Origin: Hyphomicrobiales bacterium
Lineage (GTDB): Bacteria > Pseudomonadota > Alphaproteobacteria > Rhizobiales > Rhizobiaceae
Length of the DNA: 64,000 bases
Reading direction: 5' to 3'
NCBI GenBank assembly: GCA_900469445.1
Contig: UBXM01000002.1
Coordinates: 62,001-126,000, forward strand
Both the position numbers and the translations under genes were made by a program. Below, in pieces: positions 53,428 through 61,199 of the stretch. The notes under the pieces were generated by a model, which was not told the DNA's origin, made no database searches, and saw only the letters and a program-made list of their open reading frames with translations. Each line of letters begins with the position of its first letter. Positions within the stretch are counted from its first letter, which is position 1.

Positions 53428-53955
53428 TTAATTGTCGAGATCCTGAGCCATCTTGTAGTGATGCTCCAGTGCAGGCAAGGTCTTTGCGGCCCAAGCCTTC
53501 AGCTCGGCGTTCTCGCCCTCTTCCGCATATCGCTTAAAGAGGTCGACGGCGTCTTCGTGGGCTTCGACTTGGTCGTCGATATATTCCTCGTTGAACTCAG
53601 CGCCTTCTAGCTTGGCAAGTTCGTCGACTTCTTCCTTGTGGTCTTCCGTCAGAGCGGTGACGGGATTGCCCTGCACCTTGCCGCCCGCAAGAAGCGCCTT
53701 GAGCTCGGCCGAGGTCTTTTCGTGGTCGGTGATCATCTGCTGGGCGAACGCCTTGGTCGTTTCGTCACCCTTCTGAAGAGCGAGCTTGCTGGACTCGATC
53801 TCGAACATGTCGCTGGCGGACGCCTGCAGAATGAAGTCCTCAGTCTTCGGCGCGACCCCGAGCGCAGAGTTCACTCCAGTCGATTCCGTAGCGGACTGGG
53901 CGAAGGCACTAGTGGCCGTCATGACGAAGACGGAGGCGAGTAGGATCTTTTTCAT
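53428..53955 (-). CDS. Exported DUF4142 ferritin-like protein
   Basis: A 175-residue protein. It has a signal peptide (KKILLASVFVMTATSAFAQS), then the DUF4142 domain with ferritin-like helices: FILQASASDMFEIESSKLAL, FAQQMITDHEKTSAELKALL, EDHKEEVDELAKLEGAEFNE and WAAKTLPALEHHYKMAQDL. The fold is a four-helix bundle in the periplasm; its function is not established. The start at 53955 has CAGGAGAGACCTC. An EcfG-type promoter ends 28 nt upstream. The fourth ferritin-like gene of the window, and the only exported one. Confidence 0.87.
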   Translation of the reverse strand: MKKILLASVFVMTATSAFAQSATESTGVNSALGVAPKTEDFILQASASDMFEIESSKLALQKGDETTKAFAQQMITDHEKTSAELKALLAGGKVQGNPVTALTEDHKEEVDELAKLEGAEFNEEYIDDQVEAHEDAVDLFKRYAEEGENAELKAWAAKTLPALEHHYKMAQDLDN

Positions 53956-53982
53956 GAGGTCTCTCCTGTTGTTTGCCCCTAT

Positions 53983-54007
53983 AACCCGCGTGTGTCCCAA
54001 CTGTTCC
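53983..54007 (-). promoter_or_regulatory. EcfG-type promoter, GGAAC-N16-GGTT
   Basis: The minus-strand GGAAC is the complement of 54003-54007 and GGTT of 53983-53986, 28 nt before the DUF4142 start. Confidence 0.72.
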
Positions 54008-54034
54008 CTGTAAACATCTGTGACAAAAGAGTAA

Positions 54035-54943
54035 TCATTCGAGTGGCGGCTTGCCGCGCCGACGGTACTTAGCCTTTTGCCGGGCGTCGCGAAGCTCATT
54101 AAGGGTAGGCTGCCACCAGCCACGTTCCCGCTCGTATTTCCCCGGTTCCGCTCGTGCGGGCCAAGTGTGAACGAGTTCGTCAGTAGTCGGCGTGCGCCAA
54201 AAGGCCCAGACGTGTTCGTCATCCGCGTGCGGGTACAGTTCGGCAACCTCTCCGGCGTCGACCAGTTCGCCCGTCACCTCGATGAAGACGACGATCCCGT
54301 ATTTGAACGTCGCAACTGGCCGATCAGGTGGCGGCAGGTCGTCAGACGGTACGGGCAGGCGTTTTTTCCGGCGCTCCATGGACCGGCGTTTTGCCTTCGC
54401 CTCTTCCTCAGTCCCTTTCCGCGCCTCGGCACGCTTGCGTCGCTCGTCCGGCTCATTTCGTTTTGCAGCCGACTCGATCGTCTCCCATCGCTGCTGCAGC
54501 TCATCATATGAGGCGTAGGGAACCTCCCACACCTTCTCTTCTCCATTCCAACGCGCGAACGGGATCTGCCTGAGCTCTTCGACGACGGTCTTCGAGTAAG
54601 GTGTCCTGATCCGAAAGCCGCGGTCGTAGACCGTCAAGTAAGGACTGAGAATAGGTTCGAACTCGTAGGCGTCGCGCCCGCGCTCCTCCTCGTAGGGAGT
54701 CCTGCGGGCAGCTTCGCTCGCTAGCCAGCGGTTGATGCGTCGACGTGCGGTGGCACCGGGAACAGTCCATGCCTGGAGGGTGTCGTTCCAGCGGGCACGC
54801 GGAAACGTCTCCCGGAACCGCGCGACGGTCATCCGGTCGAACGCGAACGACACCGTTTCCGGCTCAGGATGGAATCCTTCCTCGTGTTCGTCATCACTTT
54901 CCATTGCGGAAAAACGTCGAGCAGCCGTTGCGGTTTCGATCAC
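54035..54943 (-). CDS. HARP-like domain protein with a charged linker
   Basis: A 302-residue protein. Two repeats in the N-terminal half resemble the HARP motif of annealing helicases: ARFRETFPRARWNDTLQAWT then VPG, and ELRQIPFARWNGEEKVWEVP. A highly charged linker (RRKRAEARKGTEEEAKAKRR) and a Trp-rich C-terminal part follow (WAFWRTPTTDELVHTWPARA). No helicase motifs are present. GTG 54943 overlaps the stop of the upstream hydrolase (GTGA), implying translational coupling; ATG 54904 is an alternative. DNA binding is inferred from the repeat likeness and charge only. Confidence 0.62.
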   Translation of the reverse strand: MIETATAARRFSAMESDDEHEEGFHPEPETVSFAFDRMTVARFRETFPRARWNDTLQAWTVPGATARRRINRWLASEAARRTPYEEERGRDAYEFEPILSPYLTVYDRGFRIRTPYSKTVVEELRQIPFARWNGEEKVWEVPYASYDELQQRWETIESAAKRNEPDERRKRAEARKGTEEEAKAKRRSMERRKKRLPVPSDDLPPPDRPVATFKYGIVVFIEVTGELVDAGEVAELYPHADDEHVWAFWRTPTTDELVHTWPARAEPGKYERERGWWQPTLNELRDARQKAKYRRRGKPPLE

Positions 54944-55536
54944 GCGAGCGACCACTGCAGGAATTGGAGCGCCCTCTCTGCGCCGCCCGGCGAAATCGTA
55001 TGCCCGACAGCCGGCAGGATCTCAGCTTCGACACGAAAACCTGCTGCGCCGAGTTGGTTCGCCGCCATCGTTGATGCGACAGCCGGAATCGTCCTGTCAT
55101 CCTTCCCGTGTAGCAGCAGGATTGGGGTGCGATTGCTCTTGGGTAAAAATTTAATCGGCGGGAGAAGGCCAGCGAAGGAGACGAGTGCCCCTACCTGCCA
55201 ACGGCCGGAAGCGACGGCATCGAGAGCGACAATGGCCCCCTGTGAGACGCCAACGAAGGCGACCCGGTCTTGTGTGCTCCCGAAGCCTTCTTCGCGAATG
55301 ATATCAGCCACCGTTTCGTCGAATCCGTCGCGGGCTGATCGGATGTTCTCCGGTGCAAGCGGATTGCCATCAATACGAAACCACTGGTGACCGCGCCAGT
55401 GTGTGAAGGGAGCGTCCGGGGCGGCGAAGCGGCTGTTGGGAAGTGCCGTACGCCAGGAGGTGGCGAGCGGCATCAATTGCGCCCCAGAGGCGCCAATGCC
55501 GTGGAAAAAGATCACGAGACTATCTTGTGCTGGCAT
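54940..55536 (-). CDS. Alpha/beta hydrolase, esterase/phospholipase type
   Basis: A 198-residue hydrolase of the phospholipase/carboxylesterase group. It has the oxyanion-hole start (VIFFHGIGASGAQLMPLATS), nucleophile elbow GVSQGAI, catalytic Asp in HGKDDRTIP and His in AVGHTISPGG. The triad is complete, unlike its paralogue at 12101. The start at ATG 55536 is taken because it aligns with the paralogue; the frame is open to 55698. Its stop overlaps the start of the HARP-like gene. A conserved hairpin sits 33 nt upstream. Confidence 0.82.
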   Translation of the reverse strand: MPAQDSLVIFFHGIGASGAQLMPLATSWRTALPNSRFAAPDAPFTHWRGHQWFRIDGNPLAPENIRSARDGFDETVADIIREEGFGSTQDRVAFVGVSQGAIVALDAVASGRWQVGALVSFAGLLPPIKFLPKSNRTPILLLHGKDDRTIPAVASTMAANQLGAAGFRVEAEILPAVGHTISPGGAERALQFLQWSLA

Positions 55537-55568
55537 GCCGATCCCGTGAATGATTGAAACAAAGCCGA

Positions 55569-55596
55569 GGGCGCTCGACCGTTTCCAGGAGCGCCC
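55569..55596. other. Hairpin upstream of the esterase, matched in its paralogue
   Basis: Arms 55569-55576 and 55589-55596 pair (8 bp) around a 12-nt loop, 33 nt before the esterase ATG. The paralogue at 12101 has the same arm core (GGGCGCTC), loop length and distance. Confidence 0.6.
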
Positions 55597-56179
55597 CATA
55601 CCCCGCGCGCGGCCATCGACGTGCGACGGAGAGGTCGCTGCGGAGACTGCGCTGATTGCGGGGCGGCATGGATTAGATGGTGCTGGTAGATATCGCACGC
55701 AAGGGCGGAGCCATGCGCCTACGTGATGACTGCCATCGCGGGATGGCCGTTGAAGATGTTTGCTTCGGAACCGCTCATTAGAAATCCCTCAACAATGAGA
55801 TGACCTCATGGTGAGTAGGGTCGGCAGAACCCCCACGTGCAGGAACGCGCGGCCGCATTCGAGCATAAGAATGAAGTGGCGCAGGAAACGGCCAAGTCGG
55901 CAACTTGATCCTGCCGCGGAAGTTCTGTTGGCCCGCACCTAAAATACCCTTGTCGGAACGCGGCGGTGATAATCGGTGCTCCAATTGCTACATCAACGCA
56001 GTGACGACAGCATCATCGGTTGCGCTAATTATGTCGGATTTACTACCGAAACTTTGAGATCATGTTTCCGTCCGAGAGTTTATTAGTGGTACCCTGGATG
56101 CATGTCGTGTCACGACAGCTCCGCTGCCAGAGCTCCCTAGAATTGCGGATCGGTGGTTCCATCATCAATCAGAGGTTGA
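55597..56179. other. Stretch without a firmly supported gene
   Basis: A 19-codon minus-strand frame (start ATG 55780, reading MSGSEANIFNGHPAMAVIT) has a fair ribosome-binding site (GAGGGATTTCTA) but is too short to judge. Nothing else was recognised. Confidence 0.35.
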
Positions 56180-56647
56180 GTGTTTAGCTACGCAATGGTT
56201 GGTGCGAATGATCTTGGCGCAATGGTGGCTTTCTATGATTCCGTTTTAGGCACGCTTGGGCTCGTTCGTGACCCGATTCGGCCGGTCGATTGCTCAGCCG
56301 GAGTGATCTGGCAACGGCGCGGACAACGATGGCCTCAGTTTGCTTTGAGTCGCCCCTTTGATGGTCGAGCGGCAACTATGGGAAACGGAGTTCAAATCAT
56401 TTTTGCAGCGGCGTCGCGAGGGGAGGTCGTCGCGGCCTGGCGGACCGCGATCGGCAATGGTGGATCAGATGAAGGCGGACCTCGCATTCGCCCGCAATTT
56501 AGCGAGAACTGTTTCGCTGCCTGTTGTCGTGATAACGAGGGCAACAAATTGTGCTTTGTTCACGCCCATGATCATAGGTTCTTACGTTTGCAACCGGCAG
56601 CGCGGCCCGAGCCGAAGCTATTCATGAAACATGGTCTGATCGCTTGA
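56180..56647 (+). CDS. VOC-family (glyoxalase-like) protein
   Basis: A 155-residue protein with the vicinal-oxygen-chelate layout: FSYAMVGANDLGAMVAFYDS at the start, a central GNGVQIIFAAASRGEV and ENCFAACCRDNEGNKLCFVH near the end. Family members bind a metal and act on small molecules or resistance substrates; the specific role is unknown. The start GTG 56180 follows GAGGTTGA. Confidence 0.78.
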   Translation: MFSYAMVGANDLGAMVAFYDSVLGTLGLVRDPIRPVDCSAGVIWQRRGQRWPQFALSRPFDGRAATMGNGVQIIFAAASRGEVVAAWRTAIGNGGSDEGGPRIRPQFSENCFAACCRDNEGNKLCFVHAHDHRFLRLQPAARPEPKLFMKHGLIA

Positions 56648-56715
56648 GTTTTTGTGACGGTCCAGAAACGTCTCTCGCGCTCCGGACTTAGACGGAGCGA
56701 ATGTAATCCGCTGCT

Positions 56716-56910
56716 TTAACGAAACCACTTCTCCGCAGCGGTGATCAGTGCGTGCTCCTCGCGGACACCATCCTGGAAGAGACGCACCAGCAGCATTGCC
56801 AGCTCCTCAGGATGCGTGTCGTGTTCGGGAATTACCTGAGCAAACACGCGTTCGAGCAGGGAAAGGTCATCCGGGCGGAGATGAACGTCTGAAGGGATTC
56901 GACCACGCAT
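56716..56910 (-). CDS. Small acidic helical protein (64 aa)
   Basis: A 64-residue protein with two amphipathic helices (LSLLERVFAQVIPEHDTHPE then ELAMLLVRLFQDGVREEHAL). Its composition is gene-like, but the ribosome-binding site is weak. I do not recognise the family. It lies 53 nt downstream of a small membrane-protein gene on the same strand. Confidence 0.5.
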   Translation of the reverse strand: MRGRIPSDVHLRPDDLSLLERVFAQVIPEHDTHPEELAMLLVRLFQDGVREEHALITAAEKWFR

Positions 56911-56963
56911 TCATAGACGGTACGGCTAGTTGTCAATTTAAGCAAGTGGGCAACGGCTAGGCC

Positions 56964-57215
56964 CTACCAGCGCGGACTTTCATAATGCGGATCTGCATGC
57001 CGCCATTGGTCGACGTGGTCAACCACCGTCTCGCCCGCCGTCCGGAGGATGCTAGGATCGTTCCATAGAACCCAGGCACCAATCGCCAGCCCGGCCATCA
57101 AAGCCGCGCCGACCAGCTTTCGGAAGACCAACATCACCAGCCACAACCCGAAAAGGATCACCACGCCCGTTACCAGCGACGAGTAGATATCATTTGGCAG
57201 GTTCGCTTCGATCAC
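56964..57215 (-). CDS. Small membrane protein (83 aa)
   Basis: An 83-residue protein with two adjacent membrane helices (SLVTGVVILFGLWLVMLVFR then LVGAALMAGLAIGAWVLW) and a polar C-terminus. The start is GTG 57215, preceded by AAGGGGATATAG. Unknown function. A weak GGAAC element lies upstream (complement of 57290-57294), but its -10 is poor. Confidence 0.62.
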   Translation of the reverse strand: MIEANLPNDIYSSLVTGVVILFGLWLVMLVFRKLVGAALMAGLAIGAWVLWNDPSILRTAGETVVDHVDQWRHADPHYESPRW

Positions 57216-57365
57216 ACCTATATCCCCTTCAACAGCCGCTCAGACGGATGTCGAACTGATATGGCTAAATCGAGACGTCATGGTCGGTTCCTGCTCCGCA
57301 GTCGCCGGCTCAGTTCGATGTCGTGAGGTTAAGCTAAATACGGAGAACGATCGCTAAGATCCGCC

Positions 57366-57390
57366 GGAACAAGTAGACTTCTGGAGGGTT
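57366..57390 (+). promoter_or_regulatory. Possible EcfG-type promoter overlapping the ribosome-binding site
   Basis: GGAAC at 57366-57370 and GGTT at 57387-57390, only 9 nt from the ATG at 57399. The GGAGGG ribosome-binding site lies inside the spacer and -10. If used, the transcript would be leaderless or nearly so; otherwise the match is chance. Confidence 0.4.
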
Positions 57391-57398
57391 CAACGTCC

Positions 57399-58373
57399 AT
57401 GAAAAAGCTCAGTCTCGCCGCCCTCGGTTTCGCCCTGTTTAGCACAACAGCTCTTGCGGGAAATGTCACCGCCGACATGATCAATTCGGCCGCCCTCCAG
57501 ACCCTATCACCGGAGCGCCCGCGTGAACCGCCGAATGAACCCCATCCGGCAATAGTCCGTCTGCAGGTGCTGCTCGACCGGGCCGGATCCTCACCTGGAG
57601 TGATAGACGGTTTCTATGGAGAGAATGTCAGCAAGGCGATCGCGGGTGTCGAGGCCATGAACGGACTGCCGGTCGACGGCAAGCTCGACCCTGATGTCAT
57701 CGCGCTTATTGAGAACGACCAGCCTCTGGTCGGTAGCTATGAGATTACCGCAGACGACGCCAAAGGCATTGTGGCATCCATCCCCAAGGACTATGCCGAG
57801 CAGGCGTCGATGAAATACTTGGGGTTCACTAGCGTCGCCGAAAAGCTGGCCGAACGATTCCATATGGACATCGATTTGCTAAATGCACTCAATCCAGGAT
57901 CCCGATACGCCGCGGGCGATGCGGTCTTCGTGTCGGCGCCGGATCGTCCCAAGGCGGGCAGCGTAAAACGTATCGAAGCGCATGGTGAGTCAGGCCAGGT
58001 CTTTGTCTTCGACGAGGCCGACAAGATCATCGCCGTCTACCCGGCGACGATCGGAAGCGAGGACAACCCCTCGCCGTCCGGCAGACATGAGATCAACGGT
58101 GTCGCGAAGATGCCAAAATACACCTACAACCCGAAGGTCAACTTTCAGCAGGGTCAGAACAAGAAGATCCTCGAGCTGCCGGGCGGCCCGAATAATCCGG
58201 TCGGCACCGTCTGGATTGATCTGTCCGAGCCGACCTATGGCATCCATGGGACGCCGGAGCCCGAGAAGATCGACAAGGCGGGGTCACATGGCTGCATACG
58301 CCTTTCAAACTGGGACGTCGAGGAGTTGGCCGCGATGGTGAAGCCCGGTGTAATGGTCGATATCCTACCATAG
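57399..58373 (+). CDS. L,D-transpeptidase (YkuD) with LysM-like region
   Basis: A 324-residue periplasmic enzyme. It has a signal peptide (KKLSLAALGFALFSTTALAG), a peptidoglycan-binding-like region (VRLQVLLDRAGSSPGVIDGF, residues about 53-105), a LysM-like segment (SVAEKLAERFHMDIDLLNAL) and a C-terminal YkuD domain. The catalytic motif is HGTPEPEKID, then GSHGCIRLSN with the Cys nucleophile. It makes 3-3 cross-links or attaches proteins to peptidoglycan. The start at ATG 57399 has GGAGGG at 57383. Envelope remodelling fits the other envelope-stress genes here. Confidence 0.9.
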   Translation: MKKLSLAALGFALFSTTALAGNVTADMINSAALQTLSPERPREPPNEPHPAIVRLQVLLDRAGSSPGVIDGFYGENVSKAIAGVEAMNGLPVDGKLDPDVIALIENDQPLVGSYEITADDAKGIVASIPKDYAEQASMKYLGFTSVAEKLAERFHMDIDLLNALNPGSRYAAGDAVFVSAPDRPKAGSVKRIEAHGESGQVFVFDEADKIIAVYPATIGSEDNPSPSGRHEINGVAKMPKYTYNPKVNFQQGQNKKILELPGGPNNPVGTVWIDLSEPTYGIHGTPEPEKIDKAGSHGCIRLSNWDVEELAAMVKPGVMVDILP

Positions 58374-58451
58374 GGAAGAGCCAGATCTCCGGTCAAAGTG
58401 AAAAGCTATCTGTAGACGATCCGCCGTCGCCCCACCTTTTGATCCGACTTC

Positions 58452-58643
58452 CTAGCTACTGACGATATCCTTGGCCAGTTCGAGCTGGGCAGCGAGCCTC
58501 TCCTCCACCTGTCTGTCGATGTCCGGCAGTGAGCGACGGAGGCTCTCCCTCTCCTCCGGGCTGGCCGCTCGGAAATAATCGAGGCTGTCACCGCGCGCCA
58601 CGCATACGGCACCGATCACCCGCTTGCCCTCATCACTGGTCAT
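58452..58643 (-). CDS. Small helical protein (63 aa)
   Basis: A 63-residue protein with an N-terminal GKRVIGAVCVARGDSLDYF and a C-terminal charged helix (DRQVEERLAAQLELAKDIV). The start at ATG 58643 is chosen over GTG 58670 because the extra residues look unlike protein. The ribosome-binding site is weak. Unknown family. Confidence 0.45.
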   Translation of the reverse strand: MTSDEGKRVIGAVCVARGDSLDYFRAASPEERESLRRSLPDIDRQVEERLAAQLELAKDIVSS

Positions 58644-58911
58644 CAACGTCGAGCGCCAAGGAATTACCACGCCCTATCTCTGCTATGGTCGATGCCTGCG
58701 AGACGGAGACCGCCAACTGTATTTACTGGCAGATCGACCGTGCGTTCTTCTGAGTTCCGTCGCCTGATATCTCAGACAACGATGGCTCACTGGATAAGCA
58801 CGCCGGCTCGCAGCCACGCGTGCGAAGTTGATTAACAACCGCGCAACCTTTGGTTAGCTTCTTGCTGTGAGCTACCGGCCTCGCGATAGTTTTCGCGCGG
58901 GGGCCTCTTTT

Positions 58912-58937
58912 GGAACATAATAAAGGCTCCTTCCGTT
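58912..58937 (+). promoter_or_regulatory. EcfG-type promoter, consensus GGAAC-N17-CGTT
   Basis: GGAAC at 58912-58916 and CGTT at 58934-58937, a full match to the published pattern, ending 39 nt before the SDR start. Confidence 0.8.
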
Positions 58938-58975
58938 GCGGACCCGAAAAGCCGTTAGCTACAAAGGAGAATTTC

Positions 58976-59737
58976 ATGCAGCGTTTCGTGGACAAGGTCG
59001 TAATCGTAACCGGGGCTGGTTCGGGCATCGGAAGAGCTACTGCCATCCGATTTCTGAACGAGGGCGCAAAGGTCACACTCGTCGGACGTACGAAATCCAA
59101 GCTCGACGAGGTCGCGAAACCCTACCCCGCCGATCAAGTCCTGATTGTCGAGGCCGACGTTTCGAAGGAATTCGATATCGACGACGTTGTTGCGAAGAGT
59201 GTCGAAAGTTTTGGTCGGCTGGACACTCTTGTCAACAATGCCGGTGTGGTTGCGGAAGGCGACGTTGAGTCGCTCTCAACCGAAGACTGGCGCAAGGTGA
59301 TGGCGACTGATCTCGATGGAGTGTTCTTTGCCTCACGCGCTGCGATCCCCCACCTCAAGACGTCTGGTGGATCGATCGTTAACGTCAGCTCGGTATCCGG
59401 CACTGGGGGTGACTGGGGAATGGCTGCCTACAATGCGGCAAAGGGTGGCGTGACGAACCTTACCCGTTCGATGGCAATGGACCATGGCAAAGACGGTGTT
59501 CGCGTGAATGCAGTCTGCCCAAGTTTCACGGTGACAGGAATGACGGACGATATGGTTGAGGACGCAAAGCTCGTCGCGAAGTTCAATGAGCGGTTCGCAC
59601 TTGAAGGACCGGGTAAGCCTGAGGACGTCGCGGCGGTCATCGCGTTTTTGGCAAGCGATGACGCTCGGTTTGTAACCGGTGTCAACCTGCCCGTCGACGG
59701 TGGCATGTCTGCGTCTAACGGTCAGCCGCCCCAATAA
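58976..59737 (+). CDS. Short-chain dehydrogenase/reductase (SDR)
   Basis: A 253-residue classical SDR. It has the cofactor motif TGAGSGIG near residue 12, NNAG near 88, the catalytic Ser in NVSSVSGTGG and YNAAKGG (Tyr/Lys), with C-terminal PSFTVTGMTDD and LPVDGGM. It is similar to glucose 1-dehydrogenase or acetoin-reductase-like SDRs; the substrate is unknown. The start at ATG 58976 has AAAGGAGAATTTC. It has a consensus EcfG promoter. A truncated paralogue lies at 37451-37816. A small gene follows after 11 nt. Confidence 0.9.
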   Translation: MQRFVDKVVIVTGAGSGIGRATAIRFLNEGAKVTLVGRTKSKLDEVAKPYPADQVLIVEADVSKEFDIDDVVAKSVESFGRLDTLVNNAGVVAEGDVESLSTEDWRKVMATDLDGVFFASRAAIPHLKTSGGSIVNVSSVSGTGGDWGMAAYNAAKGGVTNLTRSMAMDHGKDGVRVNAVCPSFTVTGMTDDMVEDAKLVAKFNERFALEGPGKPEDVAAVIAFLASDDARFVTGVNLPVDGGMSASNGQPPQ

Positions 59738-59748
59738 GGAATCTTCTC

Positions 59749-59967
59749 ATGCCCGGTACTTTCACCGTCGTCTACATTGTGGCATTTGATCTGGATGATC
59801 GCAGTCAGGCCGTGCCCGCCTTCACGCCAAGGGTTGCCGCCAGTGAGGCAGCCGCCATCGAGGAGGCGGGGGAACTGGCGCGCCGGCATGCGGGCGTTAT
59901 CGTGTGGCGACGAGCCAACGATCCTGTATCGGAGAGGAAGGCGATCCCGAGGTCGTATTTAGTTTAG
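59749..59967 (+). CDS. Small protein downstream of the SDR (72 aa)
   Basis: A 72-residue protein with a strand-turn start (TFTVVYIVAFDLDDRSQAVP) and an Ala/Glu-rich helix (AASEAAAIEEAGELARRHAG). It lies 11 nt after the SDR gene, probably on the same EcfG-driven transcript. Not recognised. Confidence 0.55.
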   Translation: MPGTFTVVYIVAFDLDDRSQAVPAFTPRVAASEAAAIEEAGELARRHAGVIVWRRANDPVSERKAIPRSYLV

Positions 59968-60202
59968 GCAAGGTTGGGGATTTTGCCTGAAGCCAATGTC
60001 GGTGCTTGCCGACAGGCTATAGCGCTTGACACTCATTTTAGCCACGGATGAGGGCGACCCAAGAGAGAATATCCCAGGCGCTTAGGAAGCGCCAAATGGG
60101 TAACAACTAGCCGATGCGTGTTGCCTCGGCTGGATCATTTCGGAATTTCGAGGCTAGCCGGCCAATATTGCGGCATCAGCCGAGAAACGTGGAGGACGGC
60201 AT

Positions 60203-60871
60203 ATGAGCCACCAGACAATAGTGACGGGTCCCAAATGCGCAAAAACGACGATCATACTCGCGCACGGCGCCGGCGGGGCGATGGATAGCAAATGGATGGA
60301 TGCCATGTGCGAAGCTCTGTCACAGCAAGACTTGCATGTGGTCCGCTTCGAGTTCGCTTATATGGCCGCTCGGCGAACGACTGGTAAGCGGACCCCACCA
60401 CCGCGGGCCGAGCGACTGCAGGACGAATACAAGAGCATTGTCTCACAGGTCGGCAAGCATAAAAGGATCGTCATCGGCGGAAAATCGATGGGTGGCCGAG
60501 TTGCCAGCATGATCGCAGATGAACTCCGCAAAGACGGCTTGATTTCTGGCCTGCTATGCCTCGGATATCCCTTTCATCCAATCGGAAAGCCGGACGTGCC
60601 CCGTACTGCGCATCTTGAGCACCTACAAACGCTTGCGCTGATCTGCCAAGGCACCAGGGACCATTTTGGAACGAGAGAAGAAGCGGCTTTTTATCCTCTC
60701 TCGAAGTCCATCGAGCTTTGCTGGCTAGAAGACGGCGATCACGACTTCAAACCGCGGAAAGTAGTTTCTGAACTGACCCTGGATGACAACCTGCGTCGTG
60801 CTGCAAGAAAGATCGCAGAGTGGGCGGAAGGTCTAGGCGCGAATGTATCTGATGCCATCGCGGGCACCTGA
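60203..60871 (+). CDS. Alpha/beta hydrolase of the KANL3/Tex30 type
   Basis: A 222-residue hydrolase with HGAGGAMDSKWMDAMCEAL (oxyanion region), GGKSMGGRVASM (nucleophile Ser), GTRDHFGTREE and DGDHDF (catalytic His). This is the layout of the dienelactone-hydrolase-like KANL3/Tex30 family. The substrate is unknown. The start at ATG 60203 has GTGGAGGACGGCAT. Confidence 0.85.
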   Translation: MSHQTIVTGPKCAKTTIILAHGAGGAMDSKWMDAMCEALSQQDLHVVRFEFAYMAARRTTGKRTPPPRAERLQDEYKSIVSQVGKHKRIVIGGKSMGGRVASMIADELRKDGLISGLLCLGYPFHPIGKPDVPRTAHLEHLQTLALICQGTRDHFGTREEAAFYPLSKSIELCWLEDGDHDFKPRKVVSELTLDDNLRRAARKIAEWAEGLGANVSDAIAGT

Positions 60872-60911
60872 GCCAGATCGCCCTCCGACGTTGACGGCCA
60901 CATCAACTGGC

Positions 60912-61179
60912 TCAGTACCGTTCGGTCGTTCGGTCGTTCAGTCGCTGCCGCGCGGTCGTAAACGAGGTGGAGTGACCGGTCCAGAGCCAGACGCCGCTAT
61001 CTTTGGCGTTTGCCTCGATCTACTTCATGGCTTTCGTAACGGGACACAACTCGAAGCGATTGCTGCCCGTTTCTTGCGGCCGTTCTTCTTGAAGACCGGA
61101 TTTCCGTCTTCGAATACAATGAATGCCCACCCTCCTGTCCGCGCTGCGTTGAACGAGCCATCGATAAAGATTTGAAGCA
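60912..61179 (-). pseudogene. RNase HI-like gene with a frameshift and premature stop
   Basis: From ATG 61179 the first frame reads LQIFIDGSFNAARTGGWAFI then VFEDGNPVFKKNGRKK, a type 1 RNase H opening with the metal-binding Asp. It then shifts. The continuation in another frame (SNRFELCPVTKAMK, TAG, IEANAKDSGVWLWTGHST) contains a TAG where homologues have Trp and ends early. The gene is dead by two independent changes. TTCGGTCG is repeated in tandem near 60929. Confidence 0.65.
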
Positions 61180-61199
61180 TCTCTCATGGGGCGAGTGCG

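Noticed and set aside
60929-60950. Short TTCGGTCG repeats as a CRISPR-like or regulatory array
   Set aside because: There are only two to three 8-base units with no spacers, inside the RNase HI remnant.
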